A DNA stretch of 36,611 nucleotides from an uncultured Lachnospiraceae bacterium (GCA_910585355.1 CAJUDN010000025.1:1-36611), one strand, 5' to 3'; shown: positions 22,055-31,034, numbered from the stretch's first letter. Translations and numbers: made by a program. Notes: generated by a model not told the origin, from the sequence alone.

Positions 22055-23140
22055 CTATAGAGTCCCACCGGATTTTATGGACAGTTGGGTCAGCTGGTTC
22101 AGCACTACCTGATGGATGGAGTTTAAGCTTGCCTGGACGCATACGGCGCCTATTTTATGCGCTTCCATTGGCATTCCGTAGACAACGCAGGAATCCCGAT
22201 CCTGACCGATAGTGTAAGCTCCGTTTTTTCTCATACGCAAAAGCCCGGCGGCTCCATCAGCTCCCATGCCTGTAAGCAGGACTCCGATGGCGTTTTCCTT
22301 TACCGTGTAAGCCACAGAATCAAAAAGTACATCAACAGAAGGCCGGTGCCCGCTTACTTTTTCTCCATCCGCACATTGCACGGCATAGCCGGTTCCCATC
22401 CGAACTACACGCATATGTTTTCCACCGGGAGCTAACAAAACATGGTTAGGCTCAATCCGCTCTCCGCCCTGGGCTTCTTTTACCGTAAGACGGCACTGTC
22501 GGTTTAAACGTTCTGCGTACATAGACGTAAATCCTTCCGGCATATGCTGGGTAATCACAATTCCCGGCATATTGGCAGGGAATTTGGTTAGAATTTCAAG
22601 GATGGCTTCGGTTCCTCCGGTGGAGGCTCCGATGGCAATGATTATTTTATTGTCTATTGCGGCCCGTGCAGAAGAAAGGGCACGGCCCTTTTCCTGACTA
22701 AGAAGAGGCCGCACCGTTGCAGGTTTTGCATTTTCCGGAATACGCACATGGAAATTAGAGGCAAACATAAGCTTAGAGGAAAGTCTGGTCAAAAAGACTT
22801 CTTTTTCATTGGCGCTCCCCATATCTGGTTTTTGTACATAGTCCACGGCTCCGGCAGCAAGAGCATCAATTACCTTTATACTTAAGGAAGATACAAGAAT
22901 AACAGGAACCGGGTGGAGCGGAAGAAGCTTCTTCAAAAAATCAATGCCGGACATTCCCGGCATTTCAATGTCCAGCGTAACGATATCAGGCTTTAACAGT
23001 GGGATTTTCCGTTGGGCGTCAAAGGCGTCCACGGCATAGCCCACAATCTCAAACCTGTCGTTCTTTGATAAGGAATTCATGAGCCAGCTTCTGTAAACAG
23101 CAGAATCATCAACTATCATCAAACGAATTTTTTTATCCAT
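22055..23140 (-). CDS. cheB: Protein-glutamate methylesterase / glutamine deamidase CheB
   Basis: This 361-residue protein has an N-terminal receiver (1-125) with Asp57 in IVTLDIEMPG and a KP motif near 104. A linker leads to the methylesterase domain (about 165-360) with catalytic Ser173 (IGASTGGTEA), His199 (TQHMPEGF) and Asp295 (GMGADGA). It removes methyl groups from chemoreceptors for adaptation and is activated by CheA-dependent phosphorylation. It lies between cheR and the peptidase gene in the same operon. A modest AAGAAGGGA precedes the start codon. Confidence 0.97.
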   Translation of the reverse strand: MDKKIRLMIVDDSAVYRSWLMNSLSKNDRFEIVGYAVDAFDAQRKIPLLKPDIVTLDIEMPGMSGIDFLKKLLPLHPVPVILVSSLSIKVIDALAAGAVDYVQKPDMGSANEKEVFLTRLSSKLMFASNFHVRIPENAKPATVRPLLSQEKGRALSSARAAIDNKIIIAIGASTGGTEAILEILTKFPANMPGIVITQHMPEGFTSMYAERLNRQCRLTVKEAQGGERIEPNHVLLAPGGKHMRVVRMGTGYAVQCADGEKVSGHRPSVDVLFDSVAYTVKENAIGVLLTGMGADGAAGLLRMRKNGAYTIGQDRDSCVVYGMPMEAHKIGAVCVQASLNSIHQVVLNQLTQLSIKSGGTL

Positions 23141-23171
23141 AACAAAAATCCCTTCTTTTTACAGAATGCGG

Positions 23172-23987
23172 TTACAGACTGCGGCGGTAAACCGCAGGAA
23201 CAATATAATCATAAGGACAGTTTTCTTTACTTAGACTTTCTGAATGGCCGATGAAAAGATAGCCGCCCGGTACGGTAGCCTGATAAAAACGCCGAATCAA
23301 GGCCTCTTTTGTAGGCATATCAAAATAGATCATAACATTCCGGCAGAAAATAAGATCAAAACGCCGCTTGAACTGGATCGGGTCCATCAGATTAAAAGTG
23401 CGGAAAATAACGTTTTGCCGAATAACCGGGGCAATGGTGTATGAGCCTGTACCATCCTTTACAAAATACTTGTGTTTCCATGCAGAAGGAACACGGGCCA
23501 GGCTTTCTTCATGATAGGAAGGGTGCTGAGCAGCATCCAGGATATTCTGTGAAATATCGGTGGCCAGGATGCGGGTATCCCAGGCGGACGCCTGGGAACC
23601 GAAAAATTCCTTCAGATACATGGAAATTGTATAGGGCTCCTCTCCAGAGGAACAGCCTGCGCTCCAGATAGAAAGTACTTTATCATGGGCGTGCTTTTTA
23701 GCCAGCTCCGGGAGCACCGTTTTATTCAGATAATCAAAGTGCTCTTCCTCACGCATAAAATATGTATAGTTTGTAGTGAGCTTATTTAGCATATCCGTAA
23801 CCATTTCAGGTTTCCGGGAGGATACCAGATCGTCCACATACTTGGTAAAATTCGCATATCCCATCTTTGCAAGAGTATTGGAAAGTCTGCTTACAATCAG
23901 CTGTTTTTTCTGGGATAAGTCAATACCGTAATGTTTTTGTATATAGACATACATCCGCTGGAAATCCGCTTCACTCAGGCTTAACAT
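23172..23987 (-). CDS. cheR: Chemotaxis protein methyltransferase CheR
   Basis: This 271-residue protein has the CheR N-terminal helical domain (FQRMYVYIQKHYGIDLSQKK) followed by a SAM-dependent methyltransferase fold with IWSAGCSSGEEPYTISM, ILATDISQNIL and LIFCRNVMIYFD. It methylates receptor glutamates, opposing CheB. GAGGAG lies upstream at slightly long spacing (about 13 bases). The receptor encoded at 27671 has no C-terminal CheR-tethering pentapeptide, so CheR probably acts on it without a tether. Confidence 0.97.
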   Translation of the reverse strand: MLSLSEADFQRMYVYIQKHYGIDLSQKKQLIVSRLSNTLAKMGYANFTKYVDDLVSSRKPEMVTDMLNKLTTNYTYFMREEEHFDYLNKTVLPELAKKHAHDKVLSIWSAGCSSGEEPYTISMYLKEFFGSQASAWDTRILATDISQNILDAAQHPSYHEESLARVPSAWKHKYFVKDGTGSYTIAPVIRQNVIFRTFNLMDPIQFKRRFDLIFCRNVMIYFDMPTKEALIRRFYQATVPGGYLFIGHSESLSKENCPYDYIVPAVYRRSL

Positions 23988-24015
23988 GAAAAATCAATTC
24001 TCCTCTCGTCGTATT

Positions 24016-24495
24016 TTAACAGGGATCATTAACAAGGGCCTTGCAGTCAAAGGACATAAGGACGCGTCCGTCTTCCAGAGTTACCATACCGTCTAAAAGC
24101 TTCTGCTGACGTTTTACAGGAATGGAGCGGACATTTGCCAGGTCAATATCAATTACCTGCTGCACGGAATCCACAATGATTCCCAGAGAAAGAGAATCCA
24201 CCTGGAGAACAATAACGCAGGTCTGGCGGGTGTATTCCTTTTCCTCATAGCCCATGTAAAGACGGATATCGACGACAGGAAGTATCTGTCCCCGAAGATT
24301 TAAAATTCCTTTAATGTATGGAGGAATCATTGGAATCGGGGTAATGGAATGGCCGTTTATCATTTCGATGACATAACTTGTACTCATGAACAGAGAAAGG
24401 GAGCCGGACTCAAAAACAAGACAACGCTCAACAGACGAACTTCCTGTCTGGATTTCGGGCTGTTTCTCTGCTTGGTTTTCAACTTGATTGGACAT
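24016..24495 (-). CDS. cheW: Chemotaxis coupling protein CheW
   Basis: This is a 159-residue CheW-domain protein. After a polar N-terminal tail of about 20 residues come the signature segments CLVFESGSLSLFMSTSYVIEMI, PPYIKGILNLRGQILPVVDIRL and VDSVQQVIDIDLANV. CheW links receptors to the CheA kinase at the membrane array. GGGAGG lies before the start codon. It ends 28 bases before cheR and begins 19 bases after the cheA stop. Confidence 0.96.
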   Translation of the reverse strand: MSNQVENQAEKQPEIQTGSSSVERCLVFESGSLSLFMSTSYVIEMINGHSITPIPMIPPYIKGILNLRGQILPVVDIRLYMGYEEKEYTRQTCVIVLQVDSLSLGIIVDSVQQVIDIDLANVRSIPVKRQQKLLDGMVTLEDGRVLMSFDCKALVNDPC

Positions 24496-24514
24496 GATAC
24501 AAAACCTCCCTCAA

Positions 24515-26611
24515 TTACATACTTTTGATAGCGGCAGCGTACAGGCCGAGAATATCCAGAATAATACTGATATTTCCATCCCCAAGGATGGTGCATCCGC
24601 TTATGCCGTAATTTTTGAGTTCAAACGAGTTCAAATATGCGGGAAGAGGTTTCACCACAACCTGCTGTTCTCCTATCAGACTGTCAACGAACAGGCAATA
24701 GGAGCAGTCGCCGGCTTCCACCCATATCAATATTCCGTCCCTCATATTGGAAGCGTTGGTATCCATATGGAAAAATTGGTGAAGCCGGAGAATTGGATAA
24801 AAGCTGCCGAGGCAGTCTACAATTTCGTTTCCGTATTCATCATGAATCACCTGTTCTTCCGTTACCTTAAAGGACTGGCGGATATTGGAAACCGGGATGG
24901 TGAAAATTGAATCTCCAACCGTAATCTTCATGCCGTCCACAATTGCCAGCGTAAGAGGAATTTTCATACTGATTGTGGTGCCTGTGCCTACTTCGCTGGA
25001 AATGGAAATCGTTCCGCCTACGGATTCCACATTCTTTTTGACAACATCCATTCCCACACCACGGCCGGAATATTCCGTTACGGCCTTGTTGGTTGAGAAT
25101 CCGGGAAGCATGATAAGTCCCAGGGCTTCTTTTTGAGTGTATTCGCTCTCCGGTTTTGTAAGGAGTCCCTTTTCAGCTGCTTTTGCAAGGAGCTTCTGGG
25201 CATCCATACCATAGCCGTCGTCAGATACGGAAATCACTACTTCGCTGCTGGTGTGAGAAGCGCTGAGAATGATTTCTCCCTGAGCGGCCTTGCCGGCATC
25301 AATACGTTCCTGCTGAGTTTCCTCGATTCCATGGTCCATGCTGTTGCGGACAATATGCATAATGGGATCCTGTATGCTGTCGACGATTGTTTTGTCAACC
25401 TCCGTATCCTCCCCAATAATGGTAAGGCGCACATCCTTTCCCAGTTTCTGCTTCATATCCCTGACAATGCGGTTCATCTTCTGGAATACCCCTGATATGG
25501 GCACCATGCGTAAGGACATGGAAATATCCTGAAGGTCATGCGTGAGCTTACGCAGCTGCCGCGCGGACTTCATAAAGTTGTCAAAGCTTTCTTTGGGCAA
25601 AAGGTTCAGCTCCGGTGAAGAGGTGACCATGGATTCTGTAATTACGATTTCACCCACAATGTCATTAAGGCTGTTTAGCTTCATCAGATTAACGCTGATC
25701 AGGCTCTGCTTTACGGGAGAATGGCTGGGTGCGGCGGCGGAAGGGCTGGCGGCTGCCGGCTTTGCAGCAGGAAGAGCAGCGCTATCCGCAACAGGAGAAG
25801 CCGGCGCTTCGGCTGGAATAATTTCCTTATCCTGGGCAGGCTCCGGGGAATTCAGTAATTCATAAGATCTTATGTAATTCTGCGTCTGCATAATGCTTTC
25901 CGCCTGAACAGCTGCGTCTTGACTTTCGAAAGCCAGGAAGAAACCGTTGTCAATAAGGTCCTGGCAGACGGACGGATTCGTTTCCATATCCGCCGGATAG
26001 TATCTGAAATCCAGGCCGCATTCTTTGAGACTATTGACAATAATATAAGCCCGCAGATTTTCCATTCCTATGCCTTCTTCAAGGAAAATATGGATAAAGC
26101 AGACCGCTTTAGAATCCTGAGGCAAAACGAGGGCGTCCGCTTTCGCTTTTGGGGCGGCGGAGACATCAGGGGTATCTTTTACTGCGGAACTGTCTCCTTT
26201 GGAACTTATTTTTTTAAGAAATTCATTGATTTCAGAGGCGAACGAATCAATGTTATCAGAAAGCGGTTCTCCGCTTTCCACTTTTCCAACTTCGCTCCTT
26301 AAATAATCCTCTGATTTGAACATCAGGTCAAAGAGCTCCCTTTTGTGTTCCGGATTCAGAGAATCGATTCCTTTATCGCGGATATAGAAAAACAAATCCT
26401 CGATATGATGAGCGATTGTAGAAAGGGAATTAAATTCCATCATGGCAGAGGAGCCTTTGATGGTATGCATGATTCGGAAAATTTCATTCACATCATCCGG
26501 GGAAAAATCCCCTTCCTTTTCGTCCTTTACCAGCATTTCATCCAGCTGATCCAACAAAGAATTGGATTCATACAGATAGGTATCAAGAATATCATTCATG
26601 CCGTTATCCAT
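24515..26611 (-). CDS. cheA: Chemotaxis histidine kinase CheA
   Basis: This 698-residue protein follows the P1-P5 order. The Hpt-type P1 has IMHTIKGSS, His49 being phosphorylated. A P2-like region (about 165-245) is the probable CheB/CheY docking domain. An Ala/Pro-rich linker (about 255-295) precedes P3 and the P4 ATPase (MHIVRNSMDHGIE, DDGYGMD, STNKAVTEYSGRGVGMDVVKKNV). The CheW-like P5 ends the protein. CheA phosphorylates CheY and CheB in response to receptors; cheY is not in the window. It heads the leftward operon and has its own sigma-28-type promoter. The ribosome binding site (GGTGGGA) is weaker than those downstream. Confidence 0.97.
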   Translation of the reverse strand: MDNGMNDILDTYLYESNSLLDQLDEMLVKDEKEGDFSPDDVNEIFRIMHTIKGSSAMMEFNSLSTIAHHIEDLFFYIRDKGIDSLNPEHKRELFDLMFKSEDYLRSEVGKVESGEPLSDNIDSFASEINEFLKKISSKGDSSAVKDTPDVSAAPKAKADALVLPQDSKAVCFIHIFLEEGIGMENLRAYIIVNSLKECGLDFRYYPADMETNPSVCQDLIDNGFFLAFESQDAAVQAESIMQTQNYIRSYELLNSPEPAQDKEIIPAEAPASPVADSAALPAAKPAAASPSAAAPSHSPVKQSLISVNLMKLNSLNDIVGEIVITESMVTSSPELNLLPKESFDNFMKSARQLRKLTHDLQDISMSLRMVPISGVFQKMNRIVRDMKQKLGKDVRLTIIGEDTEVDKTIVDSIQDPIMHIVRNSMDHGIEETQQERIDAGKAAQGEIILSASHTSSEVVISVSDDGYGMDAQKLLAKAAEKGLLTKPESEYTQKEALGLIMLPGFSTNKAVTEYSGRGVGMDVVKKNVESVGGTISISSEVGTGTTISMKIPLTLAIVDGMKITVGDSIFTIPVSNIRQSFKVTEEQVIHDEYGNEIVDCLGSFYPILRLHQFFHMDTNASNMRDGILIWVEAGDCSYCLFVDSLIGEQQVVVKPLPAYLNSFELKNYGISGCTILGDGNISIILDILGLYAAAIKSM

Positions 26612-26668
26612 TGCGTTCCCACCACTTTCGTTAAAAATTATAGTTGTAAGTCATAAATCTTTATTTAT

Positions 26669-26697
26669 TTATCGGCAAAAAGTAAAAAAAAATAAGA
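26669..26697 (-). promoter_or_regulatory. Sigma-28-type promoter of the cheA operon
   Basis: On the minus strand, TCTTAT-N15-GCCGATAA. The -10 equals the enteric FliA consensus and the -35 matches the flagellin promoter's CTTAT. The start site should be near 26661, about 50 bases before cheA. Confidence 0.75.
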
Positions 26698-26720
26698 AAA
26701 AAATATGAGAATTAAATAAT

Positions 26721-26749
26721 AGTTATAAATTGTGAAAAAGCGTCGATAT
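26721..26749 (+). promoter_or_regulatory. Sigma-28-type promoter of the 26782 gene
   Basis: AGTTAT-N15-GTCGATAT has one deviation from GCCGATAT. It is back to back with the cheA promoter in a 170-base gap. The start site near 26756 favours the GTG at 26782 over the ATG at 26761 as start codon. Confidence 0.6.
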
Positions 26750-26781
26750 AAATTAAAACAATGCGGAAAGGCGGCAGTACT

Positions 26782-27600
26782 GTGCGGGAACAAGTGAAAC
26801 AAAAAATGCGGGAAATGCTTGCTACTCTTGGAAAAGGGGAAGCGATACTGGATTCCAAGATAAAGAGAAATGATTTGAATATGCTGGAGGAGCTGCTGGA
26901 AGATATGCAGAATTCAGCAATTACCATTGGCAGAACCATTGAAGAGGAAGAAGGCTACCAAACAAAAACCGTTAAAATGCTGGAAGAATACTGCGAGCTG
27001 CTCTATGAGTATCTGACAGAGCAGGAACGCGGGATACGTTTCAAAATGGGAAGAGCCCTGGCCGGAAAACGGGGAGAGATCAGCAGGTGCCTGGAAACAG
27101 AATTTGAGGGTACTCTGGTGGCTGTGTTTCTTGTTGGCAGCCAGGAGGGATGGCGGCTTATGGAACCATTTTGGAACAGCCTTGGGGATAAGGCAAAACG
27201 TCGTCTTTTCTGCGTATCAAATACATGCCCGGACGTCCTTGACGGGATAAAATCAGAAAATTTTGAATGGTATGATATGAGAGGAGAACATCCGGATTTT
27301 GTATTTCTGGACGGTCCGGGAGGAAGAACGGCCTGTGAGTTCGGAATGGTCAGGGAAAATGCGGAGATTGTATTTTATCTTCCTCACTGGGAAGAAGGGG
27401 TGGAGCCAAAAAAGGAAGACTGTACAGGCCCTGCCGCCCGCTGGTCGGATATTCTTGTGGTTCCGTCAAAAGAGGCGGGGGATCTTTACAGCAAATACAT
27501 AGGCGCTCTGGAAAATGGAAAGGAACTGACGCGCAGGATATATGTGGCAGGCGTGGCGGACAGTGTTAAACTCATGAAAAAATATAAAAATTACTCTTAA
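26782..27600 (+). CDS. Protein of unknown function, possible relative of the N-terminal region of CDP-glycerol transferase-type proteins
   Basis: This is a 272-residue cytoplasmic protein. The first 90 residues are helical with the blocks NLMLEELLEDMQNSAITIG-like and TVKMLEEYCELLYEYL. The rest alternates strands and helices with GSQEGWRLMEPFWNSL, HPDFVFLDGP, AEIVFYLPHW and SDILVVPSKEAGDLYSKYIG. I recall these blocks in the same order in front of the transferase domain of Lachnospiraceae CDP-glycerol glycerophosphotransferases, but that domain is absent here. The GTG at 26782 has AAAGGCGG eight bases upstream; the ATG at 26761 would be nearly leaderless. Its promoter and place between cheA and a chemoreceptor gene suggest co-expression with motility genes. 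Its function is not known. Confidence 0.75.
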   Translation: MREQVKQKMREMLATLGKGEAILDSKIKRNDLNMLEELLEDMQNSAITIGRTIEEEEGYQTKTVKMLEEYCELLYEYLTEQERGIRFKMGRALAGKRGEISRCLETEFEGTLVAVFLVGSQEGWRLMEPFWNSLGDKAKRRLFCVSNTCPDVLDGIKSENFEWYDMRGEHPDFVFLDGPGGRTACEFGMVRENAEIVFYLPHWEEGVEPKKEDCTGPAARWSDILVVPSKEAGDLYSKYIGALENGKELTRRIYVAGVADSVKLMKKYKNYS

Positions 27601-27623
27601 CTTTTTTCATTTTTTGACGATAT
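27595..27623 (+). promoter_or_regulatory. Sigma-28-type promoter of the chemoreceptor gene
   Basis: TCTTAA-N15-GACGATAT; the -35 overlaps the stop codon of the preceding gene. One base differs from GCCGATAT and one from CTTAT. The chemoreceptor start codon is about 48 bases downstream of the -10. Confidence 0.65.
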
Positions 27624-27670
27624 ATAAAATAAATGTTTTCTACAAAATTACAAGATAAAGGAGAGTTATT

Positions 27671-29416
27671 ATGTTTGAAAAAATGAAGCTGAGAACCTAT
27701 TTGCTAACAGTATTTTCCGCTATCATTGCTCTGACAGGCATTCTTACGGCTGTTGCTGTGTTTGGAATGGGCAGAATCGAAAGCGGCACAAATAATCTGT
27801 TGGACAATGTAATTTCCGCGGATACCGCTATGAAAGAATGCCGGATTCATGTAAATGTGGCGGCCCGGGATCTGCGGGAGATGATGCTTACAGAAGATCA
27901 GGCTACGGAACAAAAACTGAAAGACGATATAAACACAAGTCTGGCGTCCGTGAAAGAGAGATTGGCTCTGTTTAAAAGTGTTTATGGCACACAGGATGGA
28001 TTGGCAACAGAATATGAAACTGCGTTTAATCAGTGGACTGATATTGCCAACAGAGCGATTTCTGAGATAGACAAAGGCAACAAGGAACAGGCAAAAAATA
28101 TTATATTAAATGAATGCTCTCCAGTTCTTACAAATCTCAGCTCTATTGCCCAGAAAATCAGTGCAGTCACCACTCAGGAAAGAAATGAGAGTGAAAGCGC
28201 GTCTATGCAGCAGATCCTGATCTTAAGATGGCTGTCCGTTGCTACTTTCATAGTCGTATTGGTGGTAAGCCTTTTCCTTGCGATTATCACAACTGGAAAG
28301 ATTACGGGCATTGTCAGAAGAGTAGAAGCAGTAGTGGTTGAGCTCTCCAAAGGAAACCTGAAAGGTTCCGTTGATTATCAGGCAAACAATGAATTTGGTA
28401 CGCTGGTTGAGCGTATAAATTTCTCTTTCAAGGAACTTCTGAAGTATGTGGAGACTATCGACTATGTAATGGAGGAATTTGCAAAGGGCAATTTCACCTG
28501 CACTACGGATGTGGACTTCCTGGGAGACTTCAAGAACATAAAGATTTCAGTCGGGAATTTCCGTGCGAAAATCTGCGATGTGTTAAGCGAGCTGCATGCT
28601 GCCTCTGAACAGGTGAACGTGGGCGCAAGCCAGGTTGCAAGTGGAGCGCAGGCGCTGGCTCAGGGAGCTACAGAGCAGGCTGGAAGCGTAGAAGATTTAT
28701 CCGACAGAATTAACGAAATATCCGAACAGATTTCAAGAAGCGCGGAGTATGCTCAGAATGCCAATACCGTGGGCCGTAAAGCCAGCGAGGTTGTAAACAG
28801 AAGCCGCGATGAAATGAAGCAGATGCTTGGCGCTATAAAAGATATCGCCACTGCTTCAGGAGATATTCAGAAAATTATTAAGGTAATCGACGACATTGCG
28901 TTCCAGACAAACATCCTGGCATTAAACGCAGCAGTGGAAGCGGCGCGGGCAGGAAATGCCGGTAAAGGCTTCGCGGTTGTTGCAGATGAAGTACGTAATC
29001 TGGCGCAAAAGTCTCAGGATGCGGCTAAGAATACCACAGAGTTGATTGGAAGATCTTTACAGCATGTAAAGAATGGAGAAGAGCTGGCGGCAAATACGGA
29101 TGCGGCATTTGACGAAATGGCCGATCAGACAACACAGATACTTGATATGGTAGAAAAAATTGCAGGTTCTTCCCAGCAGCAGGCTGACGCTATTGCGAAC
29201 ATCTCCCAGGGTGTTAAACAGATTTCTTCAGTGGTACAGATGAATTCCGCCACGTCGGAAGAAAGCGCTGCCGCAAGCGAGGAGCTGAGCGGGCAGGCCA
29301 ATGTTATGAAGTCCCTGTTGAACCAGTTCCGGATATCTGAGGATGCCGGATATAAAGGCGAGACATATACACCAGAAAAGAGAAGGGAAATGCAGGACGA
29401 CTCAAGCAAATACTAA
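27671..29416 (+). CDS. Methyl-accepting chemotaxis protein
   Basis: This 581-residue protein has membrane helices near 10-32 and 187-208, framing a periplasm-facing helical sensor of about 155 residues (four-helix-bundle type). A HAMP-like region follows (about 209-300), then the long signalling coiled coil. The CheA/CheW-binding tip is IDDIAFQTNILALNAAVEAARAGNAGKGFAVVADEVRNL-type, near 405-445; it is the most conserved part of the family. AAAGGAGAG precedes the ATG. The C-terminus (MQDDSSKY) lacks an NWETF-like tether. The ligand is unknown. The mobile element begins within about 45 bases of its stop codon, and the coding region looks intact. Confidence 0.95.
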   Translation: MFEKMKLRTYLLTVFSAIIALTGILTAVAVFGMGRIESGTNNLLDNVISADTAMKECRIHVNVAARDLREMMLTEDQATEQKLKDDINTSLASVKERLALFKSVYGTQDGLATEYETAFNQWTDIANRAISEIDKGNKEQAKNIILNECSPVLTNLSSIAQKISAVTTQERNESESASMQQILILRWLSVATFIVVLVVSLFLAIITTGKITGIVRRVEAVVVELSKGNLKGSVDYQANNEFGTLVERINFSFKELLKYVETIDYVMEEFAKGNFTCTTDVDFLGDFKNIKISVGNFRAKICDVLSELHAASEQVNVGASQVASGAQALAQGATEQAGSVEDLSDRINEISEQISRSAEYAQNANTVGRKASEVVNRSRDEMKQMLGAIKDIATASGDIQKIIKVIDDIAFQTNILALNAAVEAARAGNAGKGFAVVADEVRNLAQKSQDAAKNTTELIGRSLQHVKNGEELAANTDAAFDEMADQTTQILDMVEKIAGSSQQQADAIANISQGVKQISSVVQMNSATSEESAAASEELSGQANVMKSLLNQFRISEDAGYKGETYTPEKRREMQDDSSKY

Positions 29417-29423
29417 AGAGTAA

Positions 29424-29454
29424 GCGGCTATTTGTTGTATAGAACAAAAGCCGC
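29424..29454 (+). terminator. Hairpin after the chemoreceptor gene, at the element boundary
   Basis: GCGGCT-A-TTTGTT pairs with AACAAA-AGCCGC around a 6-base loop. The following sequence, CCCTTCTTT, is a poor T-run. The recombinase stop codon is only eight bases away, so the element boundary lies in or beside this hairpin. Confidence 0.5.
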
Positions 29455-29461
29455 CCCTTCT

Positions 29462-30958
29462 TTAGCAGAAAGCCCAGTATATAGTTACATTTCCATTCAG
29501 TACAACGACCTTTTCTATAAGGCTATGCACCAGGGCATAAAGCCCATCACCGTCCCCAGCTTCAATAATACCAGATAGGGAAGCCAGAGCTGCCGCCGCT
29601 TCCCCTTTAGACATTTTCCCGGAGTCTTCCGCTTCGGCTTCTTCCAGGCACTTCTGCGCCGCCTTGCGTTCTTCCTTAAGAGCGGATAGGCGGTCTTGTA
29701 TTTCTTCCAGCCCGACAATCCCCGTCTGATAGAGATTAAGAAGCCTTGTTATTTGTTTTTCCACGTTCCCCAACCGTTCCTGGAACGCCCCAAGGTCGGG
29801 CGGAGCTTCCCCGGCGTTTTCTTCGACCAGCGCATCCAGGGCAGCCGGATCCAGAGCGAGCTTTTTAATTTCTTCCAACACCAGGGCATCCAGATCGGAC
29901 ACGGTAAAGTGTTCCTTACGGTTGGAGCAGGAATCCGACTTGATCATCCGCTTACTACTGCGGCTTACAGAGTAGCATATATATTTGTTGACTTTAGAGG
30001 TCTTCCAGCCCCACTGGCGGATAGACATCCGGGCGCCGCAGTCCCCACAGAACAAAAGACCAGAGAGCAGCCCGTCCGAACCAGAGTAAGCCCGCTTATA
30101 GGCTTTTTTATTTTGGGATAAGCGGTCATTTACTTTTTGCCAGACTTCCGGGGAAACCAGCGCCTCATGCTTCCCGGAGTATTCCAGGTCATTCATAAAG
30201 ACCCGGCCGGCATATACCGGATTACGGAGGACCCGGCCGCACTGATCGGCAGCAGAGCGACGATCCCGGTCAGCATATACGCCGTATTTCTTCTGGACGT
30301 AGTCGCCTATTTCCCCCAGGCTTCGTCCGGAGCTATAGAGCTTATACATATCCTTCACGACGCAGGAGGAAAACGGATCCACGACAAGCGACCGCTTACC
30401 ATTTTCCTGCAGTTCGGACTTATAGCCGATAGGCGTTATGCCGGAGTAGTAGTTACCTTCCTTAAGCCCGGCTTGCTTACCCATCATTAAGCGGGCTTTT
30501 ATATTTTCCCTTTCCATTTGAGCGAAAGCCGCCAGTATTCCAACGATACACCGCCCGAAGGGCGTAGCCGTATCAAAACTTTCCATGATTGAAACGAAGT
30601 TACAGCCGTTTTCTAAAAAGACATCTTCCAGAAGCACAAGGGTGTCTTTTTGCGACCGGGAAAGCCGGTCCAGTTTCCAGACAATAACCTTTTTCACACA
30701 GCCGCCCTGCACGTCCTTAATAACTTGATTGATACCAGGGCGGTCAAGCGTAGCCCCAGAGTACCCCGGATCGATATGGACAGCATTTACAGTAAAGCCC
30801 ATAGCGGAGCAGTAGGAGCGGAGCCGCGCCTCTTGTTCCCCGACGCTATAACCTTCCTCGGCTTGTTCAGTTGTAGATACCCGGATATATAGATCGGCTA
30901 CGTTATCCAGGGAGAACGCAGCCGGAGCCGGGCTTATATTTCTTTTATCCATAGACAC
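29462..30958 (-). CDS. Large serine recombinase (integrase)
   Basis: This 498-residue protein has an N-terminal resolvase domain with catalytic Ser28 in LYIRVSTTEQ, then PGYSGATLDRPG, VWKLDRLSRS and FAQMERENIKARL. The recombinase domain (about 170-290) and a zinc ribbon (CGDCGARMS plus ICYS and DSCS cysteines, about 310-360) follow. A coiled-coil region near 400-450 completes the large-serine-integrase layout. It should integrate and excise the element at att sites. AAGGTGG lies seven bases before the ATG at 30958. It lies downstream of the repressor and a small basic protein in the same direction, and its leader contains a terminator-like hairpin faced by an antisense transcript. Confidence 0.95.
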   Translation of the reverse strand: MSMDKRNISPAPAAFSLDNVADLYIRVSTTEQAEEGYSVGEQEARLRSYCSAMGFTVNAVHIDPGYSGATLDRPGINQVIKDVQGGCVKKVIVWKLDRLSRSQKDTLVLLEDVFLENGCNFVSIMESFDTATPFGRCIVGILAAFAQMERENIKARLMMGKQAGLKEGNYYSGITPIGYKSELQENGKRSLVVDPFSSCVVKDMYKLYSSGRSLGEIGDYVQKKYGVYADRDRRSAADQCGRVLRNPVYAGRVFMNDLEYSGKHEALVSPEVWQKVNDRLSQNKKAYKRAYSGSDGLLSGLLFCGDCGARMSIRQWGWKTSKVNKYICYSVSRSSKRMIKSDSCSNRKEHFTVSDLDALVLEEIKKLALDPAALDALVEENAGEAPPDLGAFQERLGNVEKQITRLLNLYQTGIVGLEEIQDRLSALKEERKAAQKCLEEAEAEDSGKMSKGEAAAALASLSGIIEAGDGDGLYALVHSLIEKVVVLNGNVTIYWAFC

Positions 30959-30966
30959 ACCACCTT

Positions 30967-30990
30967 AAAAAAGGGCGCAAAAATAGCCCT
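30967..30990 (-). terminator. Terminator-like hairpin in the recombinase leader
   Basis: On the minus strand AGGGC and GCCCT pair around a 9-base loop and run directly into six T residues. The AAGGTGG ribosome binding site of the recombinase follows at once. The stem is only 5 bp, so termination would be partial, as in an attenuator. Confidence 0.4.
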
Positions 30991-30999
30991 ACCTTTTAC

Positions 31000-31028
31000 T
31001 TGTGTTTTTTGGCGGGCTGATGTATAAT
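31000..31028 (+). promoter_or_regulatory. Rightward promoter of a short antisense RNA
   Basis: TTGTGT and TATAAT are spaced by 17 bases. It points away from the recombinase gene into a gap with no rightward gene that I can support. Confidence 0.6.
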
Positions 31029-31034
31029 TAAGTA

